Positions 36,298 to 45,800 of a stretch of 64,000 nucleotides of DNA are shown here, in pieces. Position numbers and translations under genes: made by a program. This DNA comes from Kiritimatiellota bacterium B12222. Lineage in GTDB: Bacteria; Verrucomicrobiota; Kiritimatiellia; SS1-B-03-39; UBA6053. The stretch is from positions 4,154,001-4,218,000 of the forward strand of contig CP120722.1 in NCBI GenBank assembly GCA_029719485.1. The letters are read 5' to 3'. Under the pieces are notes generated by a model. That model was given only the letters and a program-made list of their open reading frames with translations. It had not been told where the DNA came from and made no database searches. How positions within the stretch are numbered: the first letter of the stretch is position 1; each line of letters begins with the position of its first letter.

Positions 36298-38769
36298 TTA
36301 ACCTTCAAGGATATTGCTCCGGGTCGCGGTCCAGCGATCTTGCTGACGCTGCAAGCGCCAGGTGGCAATGGCATGTGCTTTGACTTTACCCAATCGTAAA
36401 ACCTGACCCTGCCAAACCATACCGGCCGTAATATCGGCACCTGTAGATTCTTGCACCCGAACCACAAACCCTTTGCCGTCTGTCGCTTTTTTAATTGCCA
36501 TCAGATTCAGGGTAGCGGGACGCAATTCCACCAACGATCCGGACCTAGGCAGCTTACCCTCGCTGGGGGGCACCAGCATCGCCAGCGGTGGTTGCTCAAG
36601 TTGCTCCGCCAAGTCAGGCAGAGTTTCATCCCCGGGATGAAGGAGGAATTGAAACTTCAGTTCACCGAGATCCTGTACCGGCCGACTATCCACTACCCGC
36701 CGTTTTTCCCGACCTTCCGCCCCTGACATAAACGCGTAATGAGTGGCGCGGGTGACCGTCGCCCGGAAATCGCCTTTGTAACAATCAAAGCAGTACAAGC
36801 CGTCGCTGGCAAAACCGAAAGTGCCCGCCGCGTTAAACACCCGCACCCAACGGCCACCAGGAACTTCTCCACAGGGTTTCCGCAGCACCTGGGCACCTGG
36901 AACAGCAAATTCCGCCTCCCGGGCCCGGAGCGGCATCACTAATTTCAACCTCACCCCCCTTTCATTCCAAAATACCCGGGCCGAAACATCTACAGCCTCC
37001 CGATCTCGGTACAGATGAATCGTCAGATCTATCCGCGAGCGTTCACCGGACAACCGCACCCAGAGCGTGGAACGTTCCGGCCCCTGTTCGAGGGTTTCCA
37101 CCTGCATCACCGGCCAGCGCTCCACCACCTCGGAGAGACTCTTCGCTTCAACAGCGTCCCCACCCCCCCAGGATCCCCATTCGTCTTTGACGGTTATGGC
37201 CGTCAGACCATCACGTCCCAACACTTTTTTACCTTTGTGGACTATCTGAATTCCAGCATCTCCGGGTTTCACTTTCACCCGGTAAAATTTGTTGGAAATG
37301 CCCCCGGAGATCGCTTGGGGTGGCGCGGGTGGCAAGGGTTCCCCCTCGACATAACCAAATTCGAAAAGGCTCCAACCCATGGGAGGCAGATCGACCGGAA
37401 CGACCACCCGACGGCGCCAAACCCAGTTTTCCGACTCCATAAGATTTTCCGTGTCCACGATCTGGTATGGAAGTTTCGACCCGTTGGCATCCAACACCCG
37501 AAGCGGCACCTTGTCCGCCCGACCCTTGTAATCCTCCAACTCCCGATAATCCAGATTTGCTTCCAACTCGATGTAACCTTGAAAGCGACGAGGGTGAGGA
37601 TTCCAAACCAAAACCGCATTGGCGGTAGGATGATCTCCTTCAGCTTTGGCAATCCGGGTATCCACCTTCAACGCCAGGGCGTTCAATGCAGACAGCCCCG
37701 TGCAGCTGGCCTGATGCATGGCAGCACCCAGCCACGCGAACTGGTCGTCATACGAACGCTCAATACTGGATCCCGGCAGAATATCATGGAACGAATTAAA
37801 CAACACGCTGTCCCACGCCTGTTCCAACTCTTTCACCGGTTGCTGAAGAGCCCCGCGAATAACCGACTCGGTTCGTTCTGCCATTGCCACCGCATTTTCA
37901 GTTTTGCGGTATGCGAATTTAAACCGAGCCGCCGAAGCATAACAGCCCCTCAACGTGAAATTCAATTCTCCGCGATGAACCGGGAGCTCTACTTTTTCAC
38001 GGCGAATCGCATCCAGCAAGCGGTGGCGTCCCGAATGTACAACCTTCACCTCCGGATGCCGTTCAGCCCATTCGCCGATATCTAAAAGTTGCCGACGGCT
38101 GGGCCCTCCCCCGTGATTCCCCAGTCCGTAAAAAATACCCACGTTGTTGAGATCGCATTTCATAGACGCCTCCAACATTTCGTCCAGACGTTCAGGCATC
38201 TCTCCACGGTTTGCGCCATACCAACCCACCGAAGGACGGTAGGCGAGAACCCGGGCCCCACTGGGAGCCTCCCACCAAAAGGCAGGCTTGCTCAAGGGGA
38301 GAATATGGGCGGCGGGACGAGTGAAAGCAAATCCCGTAATGCCGGCATTCACCAGGACCTCGGGGTATCCCGCGCAGTGCCCAAACGAATCCGCAGCCCA
38401 GGCCACCCTTGCCGGCTTACCAAAACGGGAAGTGAAATATGATTGGCCACGCGCAAATTGACGGGCAAAGGTCTCGACGGACGGCAGGTTCGTATCCGGC
38501 TGAATCACCGTGCCACCCACCACATCCCAACGACCTGATTCCACGTATCGCACAATGCGCTGGAAAGTCTCGGGGTCATTTTCTTCGATATGACGGTAAA
38601 TGGCGCTTTCCCCCCGGATAAACGTCAGGTCATCGAATTCATCCATCAGATTGAGGATGCTGCGGCAAGTAATCAGGGCTTCATTGAGCCCTTCCCGCCA
38701 GTCCCACAGCCAGACAGGATCGAGGTGGGCGTTTCCGATAAGATGAAAGATGCGTTTGGGGGTTTTCAT
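36298..38769 (-). CDS. Glycoside hydrolase family 38 (alpha-mannosidase-like)
   Basis: An 823-residue GH38 protein without signal peptide. The catalytic domain begins directly at the N-terminus: H15 and D17 in LIGNAHLDPVWLWDW are zinc ligands and D127 in RVAWAADSFGHCAG is the expected nucleophile. The signature FNSFHDILPGSS follows near residue 335, then the C-terminal beta domains. It lacks the N-terminal region of about 230 residues that the GH38 at 15883 has. It is the last gene of the leftward operon, 23 bp behind another GH38 gene. Substrates are probably alpha-mannosides or modified derivatives; the cytoplasmic location is predicted. Confidence 0.93.
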   Translation of the reverse strand: MKTPKRIFHLIGNAHLDPVWLWDWREGLNEALITCRSILNLMDEFDDLTFIRGESAIYRHIEENDPETFQRIVRYVESGRWDVVGGTVIQPDTNLPSVETFARQFARGQSYFTSRFGKPARVAWAADSFGHCAGYPEVLVNAGITGFAFTRPAAHILPLSKPAFWWEAPSGARVLAYRPSVGWYGANRGEMPERLDEMLEASMKCDLNNVGIFYGLGNHGGGPSRRQLLDIGEWAERHPEVKVVHSGRHRLLDAIRREKVELPVHRGELNFTLRGCYASAARFKFAYRKTENAVAMAERTESVIRGALQQPVKELEQAWDSVLFNSFHDILPGSSIERSYDDQFAWLGAAMHQASCTGLSALNALALKVDTRIAKAEGDHPTANAVLVWNPHPRRFQGYIELEANLDYRELEDYKGRADKVPLRVLDANGSKLPYQIVDTENLMESENWVWRRRVVVPVDLPPMGWSLFEFGYVEGEPLPPAPPQAISGGISNKFYRVKVKPGDAGIQIVHKGKKVLGRDGLTAITVKDEWGSWGGGDAVEAKSLSEVVERWPVMQVETLEQGPERSTLWVRLSGERSRIDLTIHLYRDREAVDVSARVFWNERGVRLKLVMPLRAREAEFAVPGAQVLRKPCGEVPGGRWVRVFNAAGTFGFASDGLYCFDCYKGDFRATVTRATHYAFMSGAEGREKRRVVDSRPVQDLGELKFQFLLHPGDETLPDLAEQLEQPPLAMLVPPSEGKLPRSGSLVELRPATLNLMAIKKATDGKGFVVRVQESTGADITAGMVWQGQVLRLGKVKAHAIATWRLQRQQDRWTATRSNILEG

Positions 38770-38792
38770 CGTAAGACCTTGTAGGGTGATGT

Positions 38793-41384
38793 TTAGGATT
38801 CTTGAGGCTCAAATATCCAAGACTTGATCTCAAAGGGCCGAATAGCAGATAGAGGCTGACGGGTTTCCTCCAAGAAATTGGTTTCAAATCCTTGGCGACC
38901 CGGGAAATCAGGCAGAGAAACGGAGCTGCCCTGACCTGTGGCCTCAAATGCGCGCAGCACAATGCCATCGCCCTCTTCGCTTTTTTTGATGGCCGTCGCC
39001 ACCACGGAACTGTCCGTAAAATCAAACAAACCACCTTCCACAGGCAGCCTGCCTGTATTTTTTGATCCGCACACTGCCGTTTGCAGCGGGGGATGATTGA
39101 GTTCCCACCCGCATCGATAGGCCGCACTCTTCGCGAGACTCTCCCGGCGCGGACGGATGACATAACGGAAGATGTAACGATCTGCAGGCGGATAGGAGGC
39201 ACTTTCCAGAGGTCCATTCAATCGACGGCGTACGCCACCACAATGACCAGTTCCCCGCACCATGTAGGAGCGCAAATCTTCATCCCCGAATTCCCACATG
39301 CGGTGATCTGCAGCAATGGTTACCCCAGCGCTGTCATTTCCGATATCCACCCAATGACGACACAAACGCAGGCGTTTACTATCTGCATCACTAATTTCAT
39401 CCCCTTGGCCTTTGGCCGCACCTGCAAGCATCTCCGGATAGGTCACCCATCCGTAAGGAACGCCGTAGCGAAGGGTATCGCCCTCCCCTGCGTAATCAAA
39501 TACCTGTTGTAGACGCACCCAACGGGATTCTCTCCAGTCAATCTCGTTGGTAATATGAATCTCCGGCTGATCCTCAAACATGGTCAGTGTTTGCACCGTC
39601 GGCATACCATAGACCGATCCACGGATACGGATACGGCACCACAGCGCATTATTATCAACCGTCTCCACAGACTCCAACAGAAAAGGAAACTCTCGGCCAG
39701 ACGGGGTCATATCGTAAATATAATTACCGCGACGCTCCTCTACCCCGGTTATATGTAATCCATTGAACAAGGGTTCATCCGCGATCCGGTCATACACCAG
39801 GACAGAACCCGTCACCACATCCACGTCCACTCGGAAAAATTTGTTTTCATATCGATTGTGCCCCATGTTTCTACGTGGCCCTGTGGGCACCACCCGCTGA
39901 GGCGAATAGCGTACAGTCTGACCGGGATCCTGATCGATTTCCACATCCAAAGAGATCTGACAGGTCTGCGACTTTTCAATCGGATTTGAACCTGGAACCA
40001 AATAATACGTCTGATATCCTGCTGCGGGTAGATCATGGGCATGGAATGCAATTTCGAACATGCTCGAGAGGCCGTCGTATTGTTCAAGGGCGACATAAGG
40101 AATGGTTTCCCCATCGGCATCAATCAACCGGAACCCTTCATCAAAAGCATTGATATCACAAGAGCGGGCATCACCAAAAACTCCGGCACGGCCGGTCACC
40201 AAGCCCGTCCGACGCCAGGACAAGGAATTGAATACCATCACAGGGAAATGTTGTTCATCAGGTACAGGAATCTGTGAGGCAAGACGCCACGCCATCTTAT
40301 CCCGAATACGTTCCGCCAGATAGCGACTGTAGCGTTTGAGTTGCAATTTATCCCGGTCTGCCCGGTCTCCCCCCTGATTATTTTGGTTATGATCCATCGC
40401 ATCCAGCAGGGCTTTCCATGCATCTTCAAATTCGGCTTGAGGATACTCATTCCATCCATTCAGCAAACAAGTAGTGGAGAGGAATTCTGCCATATGCAGG
40501 GCGGCTTCACAGGGCATATCCTCCGGCCAAATATGGGGCCATGTACTCTCAATGTTAGGCCAAAATGAAGGGAGCTCTCCTTTCAAGACCAGCAGATCTT
40601 CCACCTGTTCGGCCTCTGTAAAAAATTCATCCAAAGTGGCGAACTGAAGCTGAGGTTCTTGTCCTTCTTGATTCCAGCGGGTAACGTTATCCACCAGATT
40701 CGCATTCGGAGCGTAGAGATCACAACCCCAATGAATCAGACTGGGGGCAGGACGCTTCGCCACTTCCCGATCAAGAAGGTCTTTCAGCTTGCCTGAGGTC
40801 ATCGCCTCATAATCCAAATGCCAATCCGTATGCATGGCAAAAAGTGCATAGCCCCAGGGAACAAAATAAGAGAGGACCGTTTGACCGTTCAACCCTTCCC
40901 ACTGAAACAGAGGCGTGTCCGCCGGCCCTCCACGCGACATCAGCACAAATTCAAGTCCCGACAGTTTAGCAATCTGAGGATACTGAGGGGTGTATCCCGG
41001 AAGGTCACCAAAATGCGCTGTCCGTCCCGAGCGTTTAAAGTGACCGCGTACGTAAGACTGACCCAACATCACATTGCGAGCCAGCGTTTCGCCACCGGGT
41101 AAGTTCAGATAAATGGCAGACCAAATCGGGGTGAGCTCCAAGCGTCCCTCTTCAGCAAATTTCAGGATACGTGTTTTCTCTTGCGGATAACAAGAAACGT
41201 AATGCTCAAGAAAATTTGCCGTTTCAATCAGAAATCGAAAGTCCTCATGCACTTCAAGCAAATCAAGCGCACGGGAAATGATGGTATTTCCGCGTGAGAG
41301 ACATTCTTCCCGGGTGCCCGTCCAGAACAAGTCCAGATGGGAGAAAGGAACGACGAAGGGGGATGGCGTAGGTTGTGGGCTCAT
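38793..41384 (-). CDS. Divergent GH38-like glycoside hydrolase
   Basis: An 863-residue protein of the GH38 superfamily but far from the typical sequence. H16-L-D18 in VPFSHLDLFWTGT matches the zinc-binding motif of GH38, and D127 in TAHFGDLPGYTPQYPQI matches the nucleophile position (the same position as in the gene at 36298). Instead of the standard LNQFHDI...GSS signature it has other sequence, 'LNGWNEYPQAEFEDAWKALLDA', followed by MDHNQNNQGGDRADRDK. The C-terminal half is beta-rich. It has no signal peptide. It is third in the leftward operon, 45 bp after the sulfatase. It could act on a modified mannoside or on another sugar; I would not assume alpha-mannosidase activity. Confidence 0.8.
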   Translation of the reverse strand: MSPQPTPSPFVVPFSHLDLFWTGTREECLSRGNTIISRALDLLEVHEDFRFLIETANFLEHYVSCYPQEKTRILKFAEEGRLELTPIWSAIYLNLPGGETLARNVMLGQSYVRGHFKRSGRTAHFGDLPGYTPQYPQIAKLSGLEFVLMSRGGPADTPLFQWEGLNGQTVLSYFVPWGYALFAMHTDWHLDYEAMTSGKLKDLLDREVAKRPAPSLIHWGCDLYAPNANLVDNVTRWNQEGQEPQLQFATLDEFFTEAEQVEDLLVLKGELPSFWPNIESTWPHIWPEDMPCEAALHMAEFLSTTCLLNGWNEYPQAEFEDAWKALLDAMDHNQNNQGGDRADRDKLQLKRYSRYLAERIRDKMAWRLASQIPVPDEQHFPVMVFNSLSWRRTGLVTGRAGVFGDARSCDINAFDEGFRLIDADGETIPYVALEQYDGLSSMFEIAFHAHDLPAAGYQTYYLVPGSNPIEKSQTCQISLDVEIDQDPGQTVRYSPQRVVPTGPRRNMGHNRYENKFFRVDVDVVTGSVLVYDRIADEPLFNGLHITGVEERRGNYIYDMTPSGREFPFLLESVETVDNNALWCRIRIRGSVYGMPTVQTLTMFEDQPEIHITNEIDWRESRWVRLQQVFDYAGEGDTLRYGVPYGWVTYPEMLAGAAKGQGDEISDADSKRLRLCRHWVDIGNDSAGVTIAADHRMWEFGDEDLRSYMVRGTGHCGGVRRRLNGPLESASYPPADRYIFRYVIRPRRESLAKSAAYRCGWELNHPPLQTAVCGSKNTGRLPVEGGLFDFTDSSVVATAIKKSEEGDGIVLRAFEATGQGSSVSLPDFPGRQGFETNFLEETRQPLSAIRPFEIKSWIFEPQES

Positions 41385-41429
41385 GAGTATAGGTTGATGA
41401 AATTTCCAAGAGCACTCTTTCGCGTCTCC

Positions 41430-42872
41430 TTAGATTTTAATGGGCCCGAAGCGTTCCTGCCATTCATCAAGGTACTGTGATAATTCCTGTTGAATTTCCG
41501 GTAAATCCTGAAGATGGTTTTGAAGTTCCAACGGATCTGTCACCCGATCAAACAACATGTCACCAAAATCTCGGTAATCGCGTTCTTGAATGGTTTCGGA
41601 AGTATCGAGCCACTGTCCCCATTTATAACGCGGGGTAATGACCGTGGATTGCGACCAATTTTCGGAAACAATCCAGGGTTTTCCCACAGAGGCATTGCGC
41701 AGCAGATAAGGTGCAATGCTTTCCCCTTCCAGCTGTTCTGAAATGGGCATGTCACATAAGTCCATCAGTGTTGGAAACAGATCAACCAACTCGACCAACC
41801 CATCGTTGCGACGTTCCGCCTCAATGTGTTCCGGCCATGAAATCAACAAAGGTATCCGCAAGGTGTCTTCGAAGATATTATGACCCGGAGCTGCCTTTTC
41901 GAGCATGCCATGTGCCCCCGCAAAATCACCATGATCCGTGGCATAAATTACAATGGTATTTTCACGCTCACCCGTCTCCTCGAGAGCCTGTAAAATCTCA
42001 CCCACATGGGTATCGATTTCTTCGACCAAGGCATAATACGCCGCCAGACCGTCCCGGTAAATTTGTTCGTCTTCACGGGCCAAATCAAATCGCCAAATCC
42101 GATTCTTCCCGGCGTGCTGCTCTTGAAACAGGGGCGGTAATTCACTGGGCGACTGATGTAAACTTGCGGGTTCGGTCAACCCCTTCCCCCACGCACTTCG
42201 ATCGAAACGATTAAAGTATCGCGGTAGAGGTGTGTAGGGTTGATGCGGACGATAAAACGAAGAGAAACAGAAAAAAGGCGCGTCGTCTTTTTTTCGTGAT
42301 TTCAGAAGATCCACGGTTTTTTGTTTGGTCCATGCTTCCATGGTCGCGTCTTCCGGTAAGTCGGACGCCCGTGCAGACATCAACGCAAAAGGTATTTCTT
42401 GTTTCTCCTCAGGATCCATCCCGAATTCAGCCGCCCAATCTCTCGCGAAAACATCCTGCAGCCCCCGTTCACCCAACCAGTCCCAATAACTCTCCCCCAC
42501 GCTTTCATCCGGGAAATAGCCCTTTTGAATGTCCCAGCCTTCGTCACATCCCAAATGCAAATGACGTTTCCCAAAGGACACCGTCTGGTAGCCCTGTTGT
42601 TGAAAAGTCTTTTGCATGGAGGTTGCTTGTCGCATAACCTCAGTCCGCTCCCAAGCAAAGCAGCCCAGGCTACGCGGATATAATCCGGAAAACATGGAAG
42701 AGCGTGAAGCCATACAGATGCCATTTTGACAATAGGCCCGATCAAACTGAACCCCTTCCGAGGCCAGTTGATCCAGATAGGGGGTCGCGATATCGGGATG
42801 ACCCGCACTGCCCAACACCCCCGCATTGTGTTGGTCACTGAAGAGGATGAGGATATTAGGTTTCTTTTTCAT
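41430..42872 (-). CDS. Sulfatase with C-x-A-S-R motif, no signal peptide
   Basis: A 480-residue type I sulfatase. It begins KKKPNILILFSDQHNAGVLG. The formylglycine motif is C53-M-A-S-R57, with Ala in place of the usual Pro; such variants are tolerated by the general pattern [CS]-x-[PA]-x-R. Metal ligands continue in VIYATDHGDFAGAHGMLEKA. It is a close paralog of the sulfatase at 12338-13837. The ATG overlaps the stop of the upstream hydrolase by one base (TAATG), so translation is coupled. No signal peptide is present. It is second in the four-gene leftward operon. Confidence 0.93.
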   Translation of the reverse strand: MKKKPNILILFSDQHNAGVLGSAGHPDIATPYLDQLASEGVQFDRAYCQNGICMASRSSMFSGLYPRSLGCFAWERTEVMRQATSMQKTFQQQGYQTVSFGKRHLHLGCDEGWDIQKGYFPDESVGESYWDWLGERGLQDVFARDWAAEFGMDPEEKQEIPFALMSARASDLPEDATMEAWTKQKTVDLLKSRKKDDAPFFCFSSFYRPHQPYTPLPRYFNRFDRSAWGKGLTEPASLHQSPSELPPLFQEQHAGKNRIWRFDLAREDEQIYRDGLAAYYALVEEIDTHVGEILQALEETGERENTIVIYATDHGDFAGAHGMLEKAAPGHNIFEDTLRIPLLISWPEHIEAERRNDGLVELVDLFPTLMDLCDMPISEQLEGESIAPYLLRNASVGKPWIVSENWSQSTVITPRYKWGQWLDTSETIQERDYRDFGDMLFDRVTDPLELQNHLQDLPEIQQELSQYLDEWQERFGPIKI

Positions 42873-45800
42873 TAGGGTAATAGCAGGAGGTCACCGACCA
42901 CATCTACATCCTTGTTATGGGCGTTACCAAACCAAGTCATAAAGGAGTCACGATTATTGCCATCGTCTTCATTCAGAATCAAGGTGAAGCCCAAATTTCC
43001 ACCCGCTTCCGGTGTAAAGGGCGCCAAACGAGACCAGGGAATTGCAATTTCATACACGCGACTGCCTGTGCCTTCGGCACCGGCTTGCGACGCCATGATA
43101 AAGTCCTCTACATTACCGGTAGGAGCATCCGCATCGGCAGAGAGATGACACCAAGCCTGCAATCCCTTCAAGCCCATTCCAAGCGAGTAATCGTACTTGC
43201 CGATTTTATGATCACTGGTACGCATGGGATCCACTAAAAACTGCAAGCCGTCCTGGAACCACATGCGACTGTCTTCCTGCAGAATTCCGGCAATATCGTC
43301 GGTCACGCTGATACCCAAATATAAATACTCGTCATCCCAAAGGTAACGAATCTCTGTGGAGAGATCCTGTGGTCCTTCCCAGGTTTGCAAAGGTTTGGCA
43401 TGCGCAAGCGCAAAGAATTGATTCTCTTGATCCAAGCTGCGCACCGATGCCGTGGCCCAGTCCGCTTCATTTAATTTTCCATCTATCGTCAGAGACGCAT
43501 CTACTTTCTCTACCCCATAAAAGGCCGCAACCGGACGCTCTTTCACCGTCACCCGATTAGCGGCATCACGTACACTGGCCCGCACCCGATACACTTTGTA
43601 CAAGTCCGCATCAGCGATAGGAATAATGGCTTCGAAACTTTCTTTGCCTTCTAATTCAAGGGAGCTGGATTGGGTATCACTAAAATACGCACTGGTCGTA
43701 TTTTCTTGAGTGAAGCCACCATTTTCAAGTTCTTGCTCTCCGGTCAACACCACATCCCAGGTCACTTGTTGTTTCATGGGACTGTTGTTATGCACACGTA
43801 CACGAACCGCGGCAGCTTGTTCACCCACCGCAGCCACCGGTAACAATTCCATTGATACCGTACCGGTCACACCCGGACGATAGAAAAGCTGTCCATTCAA
43901 CTGTCCATCTTTACCCGCCAACTCTATAACCATATCGGCAGCCCGCACGGCGCTTTCCACCGGTGCTTCCACCGTGAAACGCACAACCGAGCGACCTTCA
44001 GCATCTTGGGTTGCTTCGGATTCAATCCTCCACATGGGCGGCGCTTTCAAGCTGACTTGATCCGCATCGGCATTCACCAATTCCACATCAAAACTGGACT
44101 TCTCTCCGCGGACGATCATGTCCGGCACCTTGGCCATACGAATGGCAGGTGTTCCCAACGCTTTCGCGAGCTTCGCGGGTCCACCGTCATACAACAGTAC
44201 CACCGGATCTGTACTCACAGACAAGCTGAGTCCTTTGCCGTCGGCATTGAGGTCACTGCGCGAGCCGTCGATGCGGATGGCCTGTACCTTTCCGACACCT
44301 GCCAGCGGTACAAACACTTCACTTTGACTCTTTTCGGTATACCAAACTTGTAAGGCCTGCCCTTCATCATTCTGAAACAGGAAGGCTTGAATATCCTCAC
44401 CGTAGCTTTGTTCATCCACAAACTGTTTATCCGCAATAGCATTTACCGCATTATAATAGGCGATTGCATCCAGTTTAGGGGCGTATATATTAAACCGGCA
44501 GTCAAATACGTTATGGGCCGAACCAAATGAGTCCGCATTTTTTCCTTGGGGGTCGGGATAGAGCAATCCAAACCAGGAAATATTCGCGCCACCCACGGCA
44601 AAGAAATTGACAAACTTCTTATACAATGTCCCGGCCACCTGTTGCCGATCCATGCCCTGGCTATTTAGACCCACCTCAGTAGACCAAATCGGTTTCGCGA
44701 AACCATATTTTTCAAACAAATCCGGGTATCTTTGTTGCACAATTTTCCGAATGAGATTTACATCCTCGTAAGTGTGAAAATCGTAGGCATCCAACCATTC
44801 ACCCATACCCGCGGCAAAATATCCCTCCGTGGCACCGACCGACGTTCCCACCACCGTGATCGTAGGATCTATACTTTTTATTTCGCTATAGAGAATACGG
44901 TAGGCATCGACATCCACATCAATTTCATCCCCTTTATTGTGGGGCTCATTACCCAGGTTGATGATCAAAGGCCGTATGTGACCATAGTCTGCAAGGAATT
45001 GACGCATGCCTGCACGTAAGGATTCCTCGGTATATTTTTCATAGCCTTTGCTCCTTCTTTCAATGAGACCGGCCGGTGTACTGGTCAGCCAACCCATCCC
45101 GAGTTCCTCAACCAAATTGAGTTGTGGAGCCTGGGTTTTATAAGGAGGCTCTGCTTTAAAGCTCCCCCACACCCCACAGATCCGAATACCCAGTCGATGG
45201 GTCAGACGCACATAGGCTTCCATACGATTATCCCAGTTACGACTGGTGAACGGAATCACTTCCGGAGGAAAAGCATTTGCAGGCGCTTCAGGCAAAATTG
45301 CCAAAGTCGTGTAGTAAGTGAACGGGTTCGCATCCTCTCGCTCAATGCGTCCGTGCAGTTCGTAATAGCGCCCCAACTCCATAGGAACCGCTGACAAATC
45401 TACCGTGCCTTTATACACAAACAGACTTTTCTGACGGCCAGCCCGAGTCAAGGTTACGGGGAGAGTTGCCGACTGCTCAGCACCCCAATAATCGCGAAGC
45501 TCGCAAAGAACCTCCCGCTGTTCTGCAGGAAGGGGTTTGTTCGCCAATACTTCAACCTCTACGATGCGAGAGGACTCAGGGAACAACAAATGTCCTAATT
45601 CCGACGCTCTAAAGGTAAGACGCTGAATGCGATCGTCTTTGCGTTCCACGGCCATGGACGCCACCGACAGATCATCTACGCGAAATACCCCTGGGGCCTC
45701 TTTATTGATGCGGGCTGTAAACCTGGCCTGAGACGCTCCGGCAGGAATATCCACTTGTTTGCTTCCGGGTTTCCAAGGACTTTTACGAAAAGGTTCTGCA

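Noticed and set aside
37015-38085. 356-codon frame on the plus strand opposite the GH38 gene at 36298-38769
   Set aside because: The minus frame has complete GH38 motifs; the plus frame has no recognisable domain and is a shadow of GC-biased codons. The same holds for the long antisense frames at 9852-10760 and 16495-17541.
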